NCBI RefSeq assembly: GCF_030268685.1
Contig: NZ_BSRQ01000002.1
Location: 124,001 to 188,000 of the forward strand
Direction: 5' to 3'
Length of the DNA stretch: 64,000 nt
Origin: Microtetraspora sp. NBRC 13810
GTDB lineage: Bacteria; Actinomycetota; Actinomycetes; Streptosporangiales; Streptosporangiaceae
Under the pieces are notes generated by a model. That model searched no databases, was not told the DNA's origin, and saw only the letters and a program-made list of their open reading frames with translations. This document shows, in pieces, positions 42,472-50,649 of this stretch. The translations under genes were made by a program, and so were the position numbers. The first letter of the stretch is position 1. Every line of letters starts with the position of its first letter.

Positions 42472-42512
42472 AACCCCGGCCAGGAGGTGCGTGACACCTT
42501 CTGGCCGGGGTT
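42472..42512. terminator. Bidirectional terminator
   Basis: Long stem AACCCCGGCCAG-g-AGGTG / CACCT-t-CTGGCCGGGGTT, 17 paired positions with one internal mismatch and a 5-base loop. It lies between the convergent PNPOx-like and DUF2306 genes. Confidence 0.88.
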
Positions 42513-42556
42513 CGCCGGCGCGGCCGGGGACGGTCTCCGGCCGGGGTTCGCCGAGG

Positions 42557-43294
42557 TCAGGGACGGTCGGCGGCGATCGTCTCGCGCCGCCGGGCGACGG
42601 GCGTCACCCGCACGCCCGCGGTGCGCTCCAGCCACCACTGCGCGATGAGCAGGTTGAGCAGGATGCCGATCCAGCTGGCCGTCTCCAGCAGCAACGGCAT
42701 CCGGTCCGGGGTGAAACCGGGCAGGAGCGGGATGGTGAGGACCATGATCCGGCCTTCGATGATCTGCATGCACAGCGCGAAGCTGTAGATCATCCAGCGC
42801 CGGTGCTCGGTGTACCTGCGCTGGCGCACCCGCCGGAACCCCATGATGGTCGCGCCCAGCCACAGCACGGCCCCGAACGCGTTGCCCACCGGCCCCGCCG
42901 CGAACGGCGTGATGACCAGGGCCATCAACCCGGCCGGCAGCACCCCGGCGAAGATGTGCAGCCGTCCCATCACCCGGTGCAGCGCCGGATACCGGTTCCG
43001 GAACCGGGGCCACACCTGGAAAGGGGCCGTCGCCATGGCCACCAGGCCGAACGCGACGTGCGCCACCAGGAAGCCGTAGTGCCACGGGAAGTAGTCGCTC
43101 AGTTGGACCCGGGCCCCGCTGGGATCCCCGGTGAAGTACACGGGCACGAACATGACGATGAACGCGAAGGCGAGGAGGAGCCAGACGGCGATCCCCGCGG
43201 CGGGCAGCCACCGGGGAGCCGGGCCCCGCCCACCGGCCTTCTGCGCCACCCCGCCGCCGGCCGGGGCGGTGCTCTCCTGGGTTGAGTGGGACAC
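42557..43294 (-). CDS. DUF2306-type membrane protein
   Basis: A 245-residue protein from GTG 43294 (AAGGAT site upstream) with about six to seven hydrophobic segments (WLPAAGIAVWLLLAFAFIVM, YGFLVAHVAFGLVAMATAPF, AVLWLGATIMGFRRV). Conserved His/Arg residues (ALHRVMGRLHIF, YTEHRRWMIYSFAL) are those I associate with DUF2306, a heme- or quinone-type membrane family without a fixed role. It is divergent from the zinc alcohol dehydrogenase gene across a region holding copy 4 of the cluster motif, so it is probably part of the regulon. Confidence 0.75.
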   Translation of the reverse strand: MSHSTQESTAPAGGGVAQKAGGRGPAPRWLPAAGIAVWLLLAFAFIVMFVPVYFTGDPSGARVQLSDYFPWHYGFLVAHVAFGLVAMATAPFQVWPRFRNRYPALHRVMGRLHIFAGVLPAGLMALVITPFAAGPVGNAFGAVLWLGATIMGFRRVRQRRYTEHRRWMIYSFALCMQIIEGRIMVLTIPLLPGFTPDRMPLLLETASWIGILLNLLIAQWWLERTAGVRVTPVARRRETIAADRP

Positions 43295-43456
43295 GATCCA
43301 TCCTTTCGACGGATAAAGCGGATCTCAGACAGCCGGTCGGGCATGGGACATTCGCCGGCGTGCATGGATTCGGCGGCACGGAAATCCGATTCCTCAGGCT
43401 CCGCTCCATTTTCCGCCCGCCACCGGGGAAATCAAGGCCGAAATCGAGAAGGCACA

Positions 43457-43472
43457 GCAATCAGGAAGTTGC
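43457..43472 (+). promoter_or_regulatory. Cluster promoter motif, copy 4 (GCAATCAGGAAGTTGC)
   Basis: Matches copy 1 at 14 of 16 positions. It lies in the 372-bp divergent region between the DUF2306 and alcohol dehydrogenase genes, 195 bp before the latter's ATG. No gene is seen in this region. Confidence 0.62.
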
Positions 43473-43518
43473 GCGACGCCCGTGCTCAGGCGACGGGCCG
43501 GAGCGCGAAAATGTATCG

Positions 43519-43534
43519 CACTTCAGAAGAAGTG
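43519..43534. promoter_or_regulatory. Palindrome CACTTC-agaa-GAAGTG
   Basis: Perfect 6-4-6 dyad in the leader of the alcohol dehydrogenase gene, 47 bp after motif copy 4. Possible second regulator site or -35/-10 neighbour; no partner identified. Confidence 0.45.
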
Positions 43535-43666
43535 ATATCCGGGCGAGGGTGCGCACAATGCCAATGACGGCATCAGCAGCGGCACGCCCCGGAGCTCCCC
43601 GGGAGCCGTGCCGTGACGACTCCGCGCCCCGATACGGGGGGCGATATTCGGCAAAGGCGGTCGGCC

Positions 43667-44689
43667 ATGAAAGCAGCCGTGATTCCCGAGGTCAATGGCA
43701 GGTGGGAACTGCGTGAAGTCCCCGCCCCGCGTCCCGGTCCCGGTGAGGTTCTGGTCAGGGTGCGCGCCTGCGGGGTCTGTTCCAACGACGTCATGGCCAC
43801 CCGCGGGATCATCCCGTTCCCCGCGGTGTCACCGGCGATCACCGGTCACGAGGTGGCCGGCGAGATCGCCGAGGTCGGCGACGGCGTGACCGCCCATGCG
43901 GTCGGGGACCGGGTCGGCGTGCCGTGGGTGCAGGCCGGCTGCGGGCGGTGCGACTACTGCCGCCGCGGGCTGCCGGTCACCGGCCAGACCGCGATGAGCT
44001 GCCCGGCGGCGGTCTCGACGGGGTTCACCGTCCAGGGCGGGCACGCCGAGTACATGGTCGCCAAAGCGGAGGGCACCTTCCCGCTGCCCGACGGCCTCTC
44101 CTACGAGTCGGCCGCTCCGGTGCTGTGCGCGGGTTACACGAGCTGGTCCGCCCTGCGGCAGGCGGACCCGAAGCCGCACGAACGCGTCGCGGTGGTGGGC
44201 ATCGGCGCGCTGGGGCACCTCGCGTTGCAGTTCGCCAGGTCCTGCGGGTTCGAGACGATCGCCGTCACCCGCTCGCCCGGCAAGCACGACCTCGCGCGCG
44301 AGCTGGGCGCCGACCTCGTCGTGGGCAGCGGCAAGGAACTGCTGGAGGTGGGCGGGGCCGACGTCATCCTGGCGACCGCGAGCTCCTCCGCCGCCGCCTC
44401 CGAGAGCCTGCTCGGCCTGCGCCCGGACGGCCGGCTCGTGCTCTGCGGCCTGGACGGAACCGACTCCTTCAACCTGGCGCCCGACCCGATGAGACCGATC
44501 TTCTCCCAGCGCCACCAGATCACCGGCGCCACCCACAACGGCCCCCGCTACCTGCGCGAGGCCCTGGAACTCGTCGCCGCAGGCAAGGTCACCCCCCTGG
44601 TCGAGACCTTCCCCATGGAACGCGTCGCCGACGCGGTCGATCGGGTCGCGAAGGGAGACGTGCGCTTCCGCGCGGTCGTCACGTACTGA
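43667..44689 (+). CDS. Zinc-dependent alcohol dehydrogenase (MDR family)
   Basis: A 340-residue protein from ATG 43667, with AAAGG upstream. Catalytic zinc ligands CGVCSNDV and GHEVAGEIAEVGDGV; structural-zinc lobe GCGRCDYCRRGLPVTGQTAMSC; Rossmann motif VVGIGALGHLALQFA. It oxidises or reduces an alcohol with NAD(P). It is the first gene of a five-gene + operon (ADH, glycosyltransferase, aminotransferase, nucleotidylyltransferase, 3-dehydratase). It may act on a sugar carbonyl or on the aglycone. Confidence 0.88.
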   Translation: MKAAVIPEVNGRWELREVPAPRPGPGEVLVRVRACGVCSNDVMATRGIIPFPAVSPAITGHEVAGEIAEVGDGVTAHAVGDRVGVPWVQAGCGRCDYCRRGLPVTGQTAMSCPAAVSTGFTVQGGHAEYMVAKAEGTFPLPDGLSYESAAPVLCAGYTSWSALRQADPKPHERVAVVGIGALGHLALQFARSCGFETIAVTRSPGKHDLARELGADLVVGSGKELLEVGGADVILATASSSAAASESLLGLRPDGRLVLCGLDGTDSFNLAPDPMRPIFSQRHQITGATHNGPRYLREALELVAAGKVTPLVETFPMERVADAVDRVAKGDVRFRAVVTY

Positions 44690-44772
44690 GATCCCGAGCG
44701 CCGTCCGCCGTCGCCGACCTGTGAGACCGCGCCCCACCCAACCGACCGAGAAACCTCAGGAGGACCTCCCAG

Positions 44773-46131
44773 ATGCGAGTCATATTCGCCCCCTGGCCCG
44801 CGCCGGCGCACCTGTACCCGATGATCCCGCTGGCCTGGGCGCTGCAGGCCGCCGGCCACGAGGTCTGCATCGCCGCGCCGCCCGCCATCAAGGACGACAT
44901 CGTCGCCGCCGGCCTGACCGCCGTCACGCTGGGCCCGGAGAGCGCGCCGGTGGCCCGGGCCGCGGGCATGCCCCGGCCCCCGCACATCAGGGAGCAGATG
45001 GACCGTCTCACCGAGAGCCTGGACCTGGCCCCCGCCGAGCGCGACCCCTGGGACGTCTTCCAGCGGTTCATGCTGCCCGGGATCTGGAACTTCCACCCCG
45101 CCGGGGTATCCCCCAAGGAGCCCAACCCGGTGGTGGACGACTTCGTGGAGTTCGCCCGCGCCTGGCGTCCCGACCTGGTGCTCTGGGACCCCGGCACGCC
45201 GTCGGGCGCGGTGGCGGCGCTCGCCTCCGGTGCCGCGCACGCCCGGATGATGTGGGGGCTGGACTACTTCGGCTGGACCATCGAGAGGTTCGCCGAGCGC
45301 AGGGACCGGCCCGCGCTGGCCGGCGTCGACGACCCGATGACCGAGGCGGTGCGCCCGATCGCCGAGAAGTACGGGTTCGAGGTGGACGACGAGATGCTGT
45401 ACGGGCAGTGGACCGTCGACCCGACTCCGGCGGGCATCCGGCTGCCGGTGGCCAAGGGGCGGACGCTCTCGGTCCGGTGGGTGCCCTACACCGGTGCGAG
45501 CGCCATGCCGGAGTGGCTGCACGGGCGCCCGGAGCGGCCCCGCGTCGGGGTGTCGCTGGGTCTGTCGCGGCGCATGTACTTCCGGGGCGGCTGGACGGAG
45601 ATCCCCAAGGTCATGGAGATGGTCTCCGATCTCGACATCGAGGTCGTGGCCACCCTGAACGAGGAGCAGATCGGCGGTACGCCCGTACCGGACAACGTGC
45701 GGGTGGTCGAGTACGTGCCGCTGACCCAGTTGCTGCCGACGTGCTCGGCGTTCATCCATCACGGCGGCTTCGGCACGTTCGCGGCGGCGTCGGCGCTGCG
45801 GACCCCGCAGATCATCCTCGACTCCGACGAGGAGAACGGCCTCGTCGACATCACCATCGAGGAGGACGGCACCGAGTGGTCGGTCGTCCGCAAGCACCCC
45901 GAGTGCTCGCCGACCGCCGCCTACGTGAACGCGCACAACGCGGGGCTCGGCCTGCACCACAAGGTGCTCCCCGTGGACACGATGCGCAAGCAGCTCCTGC
46001 GGGTCCTGGAGGATCCCACCTTCCAGAACGGGGCGCGCGGGGTCTACGAAGACCTGCAGGCCACGCCGAGCCCCGCCGAGATCGTGCCCATGCTGGAGAG
46101 GCTGACCGCGCACTACCGACGCCGCGGGTGA
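44773..46131 (+). CDS. EryCIII/DesVII-type glycosyltransferase (GT1)
   Basis: A 452-residue GT-B protein. N-terminal HLYPMIPLAWALQAAGHEV; the C-terminal donor site has YVPLTQLLPTCSAFIHHGGFGTFAAASALRTPQI, the classical HHGGxGT motif of macrolide and anthracycline glycosyltransferases; WLHGRPERPRVGVSLG lies at the domain hinge. It should transfer a TDP- or UDP-deoxysugar to the product. Enzymes of this subgroup often need a P450-like activator protein (DesVIII, EryCII); none is in the window. It starts 83 bp after the ADH gene, with AGGAGG at 44758-44763, and ends 4 bp before the aminotransferase. Confidence 0.9.
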   Translation: MRVIFAPWPAPAHLYPMIPLAWALQAAGHEVCIAAPPAIKDDIVAAGLTAVTLGPESAPVARAAGMPRPPHIREQMDRLTESLDLAPAERDPWDVFQRFMLPGIWNFHPAGVSPKEPNPVVDDFVEFARAWRPDLVLWDPGTPSGAVAALASGAAHARMMWGLDYFGWTIERFAERRDRPALAGVDDPMTEAVRPIAEKYGFEVDDEMLYGQWTVDPTPAGIRLPVAKGRTLSVRWVPYTGASAMPEWLHGRPERPRVGVSLGLSRRMYFRGGWTEIPKVMEMVSDLDIEVVATLNEEQIGGTPVPDNVRVVEYVPLTQLLPTCSAFIHHGGFGTFAAASALRTPQIILDSDEENGLVDITIEEDGTEWSVVRKHPECSPTAAYVNAHNAGLGLHHKVLPVDTMRKQLLRVLEDPTFQNGARGVYEDLQATPSPAEIVPMLERLTAHYRRRG

Positions 46132-46135
46132 CACG

Positions 46136-47287
46136 ATGATCAACGTTTTCCAGCCCACTCTCGGAGACGAGGAACTCGACGCCGTACGGCAGGTCTTCGC
46201 CGGCAACTGGCTGGGCCACGGACCGCGTACCAGGACCTTCGAGGCGGAGTTCGCCGGTCACCTGGGGGTGGATCCGCAGCGGATGGTCTTCGTCAACTCC
46301 GGGACCACCGGCCTCTTCCTCGCGACCGAGCTGCTCGGGCTGGGACCCGGTGACGACGTCGTGCTCCCGTCGATCAGCTTCGTCGGCGCCGGCAACGCCG
46401 TCTCGGTCACCGGCGCCCGGCCGAGGTTCTGTGACGTCGATCCGCGCACGCTGAACCCGTCGGCCGGCGACGTGGCACGCGCCCTCACCCCGCGCACCAA
46501 GGCGGTGCTGGTGCTGCACTACGGCGGCTACCCCGGGGAGATCGCCGGGATAGCCGCCCTCTGCCGGGAGCGCGGGGTCGCGCTGATCGAGGACGCCGCC
46601 TGCGCGGTCGCCTCCAGCGCGGACGGCACCGGCTGCGGGGCCTTCGGCGACATCGCGATGTGGAGTTTCGACGCGATGAAGATCCTGGTCACCGGCGACG
46701 GGGGGATGCTCTACGTGCGTGACCCCGAGCTGGCCGACCGGGCGCGCCGGCTGGCCTACCACGGCCTGGAGTGGCACAGCGGCCTGGCCGCCTCCGCCAG
46801 AGTGCCCCACCGTTGGTGGGAGCTGAACGTCCAGGACTTCGGCCGCCGGGAGATCGGCAACGACGTGACCGCGGCGATCGGCAGCGTCCAGTTGCGCAGG
46901 CTGCCCGGTTTCGTCGAGCGGCGCCGCGAGATCGCGCGGGCCTATGACCGCCTGCTGGCCGGCGCCGACGGAATCCGGCTGCCGCCGCCGCTGCCCGACG
47001 GGCACGTCACCTCGCACTACTTCTACTGGGTGCAGCTCGACGCCGGGATCAGGGACCAGGTGGCCGCGGATCTGAAGGAGCGCGGCGTCTACACCACCTT
47101 CCGGTACGCGCCGCTGCACAAGGTCCCCATCTACCGGGGCGACGCGGAGCTGCCCGGCACCGAGGAGGCCGCCGACACCACCCTGCTGCTGCCGCTGCAC
47201 CAGGGGCTCGACGACGCGGACGTGCGGACCGTCGCGGACGAGCTGCGCAAGGCCGTCGAGTACCGGCGTGACCGGGGCCGGACATGA
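46136..47287 (+). CDS. DegT/DnrJ/EryC1 sugar aminotransferase
   Basis: A 383-residue PLP enzyme of the sugar-aminotransferase family. Substrate loop VFVNSGTTGLFLATELL, GDDVVLPSISFVGAGNAV, IEDAACAVAS and the Schiff-base lysine in MWSFDAMKILVTGDGG (K182). It transaminates a 3- or 4-keto nucleotide sugar with glutamate. Unlike the E1-like protein two genes on, it keeps the Lys, so it is a true aminotransferase. Its 3' end overlaps the nucleotidylyltransferase start (ATGA). Together with the UDP-xylose arm, an amino- or aminodeoxypentose is a reasonable guess. Confidence 0.9.
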   Translation: MINVFQPTLGDEELDAVRQVFAGNWLGHGPRTRTFEAEFAGHLGVDPQRMVFVNSGTTGLFLATELLGLGPGDDVVLPSISFVGAGNAVSVTGARPRFCDVDPRTLNPSAGDVARALTPRTKAVLVLHYGGYPGEIAGIAALCRERGVALIEDAACAVASSADGTGCGAFGDIAMWSFDAMKILVTGDGGMLYVRDPELADRARRLAYHGLEWHSGLAASARVPHRWWELNVQDFGRREIGNDVTAAIGSVQLRRLPGFVERRREIARAYDRLLAGADGIRLPPPLPDGHVTSHYFYWVQLDAGIRDQVAADLKERGVYTTFRYAPLHKVPIYRGDAELPGTEEAADTTLLLPLHQGLDDADVRTVADELRKAVEYRRDRGRT

Positions 47288-48339
47288 AGGCCCTGGTCCT
47301 GGCGGGCGGGTCCGGCACCCGGCTGCGCCCGTTCAGCCACACCATGCCCAAACAGCTCATCCCGATCGCGGGCCGGCCGGTGCTGGAGTACGTGCTGGAC
47401 AACATCCGCGCGGTGGGCGTGACCGAGATCGGCGTCATCGTCGGCGACCGCGCGGCGCAGATCGCCGACGCGATCGGCGACGGCGGCCGGTTCGGCGCGC
47501 GGATCACCTACATCACACAGGACCGGCCGCGCGGTCTCGCGGACTGCGTACGGCTGGCCCGCCCGTTCCTCGGCGACGACGACTTCGTGATGTACCTGGG
47601 CGACAACATGCTGCCCGGCGGCATCGGCGAGATCGCCGCGGACTTCACGGCGGCGCGGCCCGCCGCGCAGATCGCCGTGCAGAAAGTCCCCGACCCGCAG
47701 AACTTCGGCGTGGTCGAACTCGACGGTGACGGCTCGGTGCGCCGGCTGGTGGAGAAGCCCCGGCGACCGCGCAGCGACCTCGCCATGATCGGCGTCTACG
47801 TGTTCTCCGCGGCCGTGCACGAGGCCGTCGCCGCCATCCGGCCCAGCGCCCGCGGCGAGCTGGAGATCACCGACGCGGTGCAGTGGCTGCTGACGCGCGG
47901 CGCCGAGGTCAGGGCGAGCGAGTACGGCGGTTACTGGAAGGACACCGGGCGGATCGAGGACGTCCTGGCGTGCAACCGCCGGCTGCTCGGCGAGCTGCGT
48001 CCCGGCGTCGCCGGGGACGTGGACGCCGCGAGCGAGGTGACCGGGCAGGTCGTCATCGGCCCGGGGGCCCGGGTGGTGCGCTCCCGGATCGACGGTCCGG
48101 CGATCGTCGGCGCGGGCGCCCTCGTCGAGGACAGCCACGTGGGCCCGTACGCGTCCATCGGCCCGGACTGCGTGCTGCGCGGCACCCGGCTGACCGACTC
48201 CATCCTGCTGGAGGGCGCGTCGGTGTCCGGTGTGCCCGAACTGCACGGCTCGCTCATCGGGCGGTCCGCGACCGTCGGCACGGGCGGAGGGCATCGCATG
48301 CTGGTCGGGGACCATGCCCGGATTGAGATAACCGCATAG
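47284..48339 (+). CDS. Long-type glucose-1-phosphate thymidylyltransferase
   Basis: A 351-residue nucleotidylyltransferase. Signature LVLAGGSGTRLRPFSHTMPKQLIPIAGRP at the N-terminus and YLGDNMLPGG. The C-terminal ~100 residues form hexapeptide repeats of a left-handed beta-helix (VVIGPGARVVRSRIDGPAIVGAGALVEDSHVGPYASIGPD), as in StrD-type long RmlA proteins. It makes (d)NDP-glucose for deoxysugar synthesis. No 4,6-dehydratase (RmlB-like) is present in the window to use it, so that gene must be elsewhere or the enzyme serves another sugar. Confidence 0.9.
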   Translation: MKALVLAGGSGTRLRPFSHTMPKQLIPIAGRPVLEYVLDNIRAVGVTEIGVIVGDRAAQIADAIGDGGRFGARITYITQDRPRGLADCVRLARPFLGDDDFVMYLGDNMLPGGIGEIAADFTAARPAAQIAVQKVPDPQNFGVVELDGDGSVRRLVEKPRRPRSDLAMIGVYVFSAAVHEAVAAIRPSARGELEITDAVQWLLTRGAEVRASEYGGYWKDTGRIEDVLACNRRLLGELRPGVAGDVDAASEVTGQVVIGPGARVVRSRIDGPAIVGAGALVEDSHVGPYASIGPDCVLRGTRLTDSILLEGASVSGVPELHGSLIGRSATVGTGGGHRMLVGDHARIEITA

Positions 48340-48356
48340 CAACCGTGGGAGCACAC

Positions 48357-49661
48357 GTGAGCGAGCTGAAGGCATCGATCCTCGACGAGGTTCGCAGATA
48401 CCACCGGGAGCGCCAGGGCGACTCCCCCTTCGTCCCCGGCGAGACGGAGATCTGGCCGACCGGCGCGGTGCTCGACGCCGACGACCGGGTGGCGATGGTC
48501 GAGGCGGCCCTGGACCTGCGCATCGCCGGGGTGCAGAGCGCGCAGAAGTTCGAGTCGGCCCTCGCCCGCAGGCTGAAACGGCGCAAGGCATACCTGACCA
48601 ACTCGGGATCCTCGGCCAACCTGCTGGCGGTGTCCGCCCTGACCTCGCCCCAGTTGGGGGATCGCCGGCTGCGCCCGGGGGACGAGGTGGTCACGGTCGC
48701 CGCCGGGTTCCCCACCACGGTGGCGCCGATCCTGCAGAACGGCCTGGTCCCGGTCTACGTCGACGTCGAGCTCGGCACCTACAACCCGACGGTGGAACGG
48801 GTGGCGGAGGCGATCGGCCCGAGGACGCGGGCGATCGTCGTCGCGCACACGGTGGGCAACCCGTACGAGGTCGCGGAGATGGCCGGGCTCGCCAAGGAGC
48901 GCGGGCTGTTCCTCGTCGAGGACAACTGCGACGCCCTGGGCTCCACCTACGACGGCGAGCCGACCGGGACGTTCGGCGACCTGGCCACCGTCAGCTTCTA
49001 CCCGGCGCACCACATCACCATGGGAGAGGGCGGCTGCGTCCTCACCTCGAACCTCGTCCTCGGGCGCATCGTCGAGTCGCTGCGCAACTGGGGCAGGGAC
49101 TGCTGGTGCGAGCCCGGCCAGAGCAACACCTGCCGCAAACGGTTCGAGCACCAGATGGGCACGCTGCCCGCCGGCTACGACCACAAGTACATCTTCTCCC
49201 ACGTCGGCTACAACCTGAAGGCCACCGACACGCAGGCCGCCCTGGGACTCAGCCAGCTGGACAAGCTCGACGGTTTCGTCGCGGCGCGGGGCCGGAACTG
49301 GCGGCGGCTGCGCGAGGGGCTGGACGGCCTGCCACACCTGCTGCTGCCCGAGGCCACGCCGCGCAGCGAGCCGAGCTGGTACGGCTTCGTCGTCACGGTG
49401 GACCCGCAGGCCCCCTTCTCCTCCGGCGACCTGGTGAACTTCCTGGAGGACCGGAAGATCGGGACCCGGCGGCTGTTCGCCGGCAACCTGCTCAGGCACC
49501 CGGCGTACATGGAGCGTCCGCACCGGGTGTCCGGGCCGCTGACCAACAGCGACCTCATCACCGAGCAGACCTTCCACATCGGGGTCTACCCCGGGCTAAC
49601 CGACGAGATGATCGACTACGTCATCTCGTCGATGAAGGAGTTCGTGACGGCCAGCGGCTGA
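48357..49661 (+). CDS. E1-type PMP/[2Fe-2S] nucleotide-sugar 3-dehydratase
   Basis: A 434-residue DegT-fold protein from GTG 48357 (GTGGGAG at 48345-48351). The PLP lysine is replaced by His in SFYPAHHITMGEGG (H219), the hallmark of CDP-4-keto-6-deoxyglucose 3-dehydratase E1 (RfbH/AscC/DdhC, SpnQ). The iron-sulfur ligand pattern Cys-x57-Cys-x-Cys-x7-Cys is exact (C191, C249, C251, C259, within NWGRDCWCEPGQSNTC). It removes the C3 hydroxyl of a 4-keto sugar to give a 3-deoxysugar. The partner reductase E3 is not in the window; SpnQ-like use of a general ferredoxin or flavodoxin reductase is possible. Last gene of the sugar operon. Confidence 0.93.
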   Translation: MSELKASILDEVRRYHRERQGDSPFVPGETEIWPTGAVLDADDRVAMVEAALDLRIAGVQSAQKFESALARRLKRRKAYLTNSGSSANLLAVSALTSPQLGDRRLRPGDEVVTVAAGFPTTVAPILQNGLVPVYVDVELGTYNPTVERVAEAIGPRTRAIVVAHTVGNPYEVAEMAGLAKERGLFLVEDNCDALGSTYDGEPTGTFGDLATVSFYPAHHITMGEGGCVLTSNLVLGRIVESLRNWGRDCWCEPGQSNTCRKRFEHQMGTLPAGYDHKYIFSHVGYNLKATDTQAALGLSQLDKLDGFVAARGRNWRRLREGLDGLPHLLLPEATPRSEPSWYGFVVTVDPQAPFSSGDLVNFLEDRKIGTRRLFAGNLLRHPAYMERPHRVSGPLTNSDLITEQTFHIGVYPGLTDEMIDYVISSMKEFVTASG

Positions 49662-49725
49662 CCCGCGAACGCGGCGGCCCGGGAGGACGGGGTGATCCCG
49701 TCCTCCCGGGCCCGCGTGCCGGTGC

Positions 49726-50385
49726 TCAGTCGTCGTACTCGTCGTGCAGGCGCCACCACTCGTACGCCGGGGTCTGCGGCCAGCCCGCCGGGGAGTCCTC
49801 CCAGGTCTCCTGGCGGCCGTACGGCGTCAGGTCCAGCAGGTTGAAGTCCAGCCGCAGCCGGTCCACGCCGCGGGACGTGGTGTAGTACGTGCGGAAGACG
49901 TCGTCTCCGTCGCGCAGGAAGACGCTCAGGCCGAAGCCGGGGTTGGCGCCGCAGTCGCCGTTGAAGTCGGGGCCGCCGTACGTGGAGTACCACGGGACGG
50001 TCCAGCCCATGCGCTCCTTGAACGGCTGGAGCTCGCTCAGCGGGGCGCGGGACACCAGGACGAAGTTGGTGTCCCGGGCCCGCAGATGCGCCAGGTTGCC
50101 GACGTTGTCGGTCAGGCTGGAGCATCCCGAGCACGGGTCCTCGGTGCCGGGCTCCAGCATGAAGTGGTACACGACGAGCTGGCGCCGCCCGTCGAACAGG
50201 TCGGGCAGGCTCGCCTTCCCCTCCGGCCCTTCGAAGACGTAGCCCCGGCCCATCTCGACCATGGGAAGCCTGCGGCGTTTCGCGGCCAGCGCGTCCAGCG
50301 CGCGGGTGAGCGCCTTCTCCTTGGCCACCTGCTGCTGGAGCGCGGTCTGCCATTCCTCGGCCGACACGACCGGCGGTCGGTTCAT
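49726..50385 (-). CDS. DUF899 thioredoxin-fold protein
   Basis: A 219-residue protein from ATG 50385 (MNRPPVVSAEEWQTALQQQV). A thioredoxin-like core contains FMLEPGTEDPCSGCSSLTDNVG (CxxC at the position of the redox site), VLVSRAPLSELQPFKERMGW, and a C-terminal Trp/Asp-rich end. DUF899 proteins are predicted peroxiredoxin- or thioredoxin-like, with no known substrate. It is divergent from the first GMC oxidoreductase gene. With Tpx and the AhpD-like protein it makes three thiol-redox proteins in this cluster. Confidence 0.85.
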   Translation of the reverse strand: MNRPPVVSAEEWQTALQQQVAKEKALTRALDALAAKRRRLPMVEMGRGYVFEGPEGKASLPDLFDGRRQLVVYHFMLEPGTEDPCSGCSSLTDNVGNLAHLRARDTNFVLVSRAPLSELQPFKERMGWTVPWYSTYGGPDFNGDCGANPGFGLSVFLRDGDDVFRTYYTTSRGVDRLRLDFNLLDLTPYGRQETWEDSPAGWPQTPAYEWWRLHDEYDD

Positions 50386-50580
50386 CTCTGTCTCCTCTCG
50401 ACGGGTACCGCGGGCGGCCGGGCCCCCATCGCGCCCGTCCCCCGCCCCTCCCCTTTCCGTCAAGGTTCGGGCCTGAGCCGAGTCTGCCAGCGGGCTCTTA
50501 TCGCGGGCTTCTCATCCGCTTCCGTGTCCTCCGGCGCGGCCGTAAGCCGGTCGTCTTCGCCCGTGCCGTCCCCGTTTCAA

Positions 50581-50598
50581 CCGCATTCTCGGAGATGT
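50581..50598 (+). promoter_or_regulatory. Cluster promoter motif, copy 5 (CCGCATTCTCGGAGATGT)
   Basis: Matches copy 3 at 14 of 18 positions, 52 bp before the ATG of the first GMC gene. It is weaker than the others (last C is T, AA is AT). The 264-bp gap 50386-50649 has no gene. Confidence 0.55.
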
Positions 50599-50649
50599 TC
50601 GGCTCGGCATTCTTGCGCATGCTTGAAACGGCCCAAGAGGAGGGATGTC

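Noticed and set aside
42310-42494. Gly-Leu-Gly repeat peptide as a structural or RiPP precursor
   Set aside because: Arises from the 9-bp tandem repeat after a stop codon, without a ribosome site or own start, and ends at a terminator.
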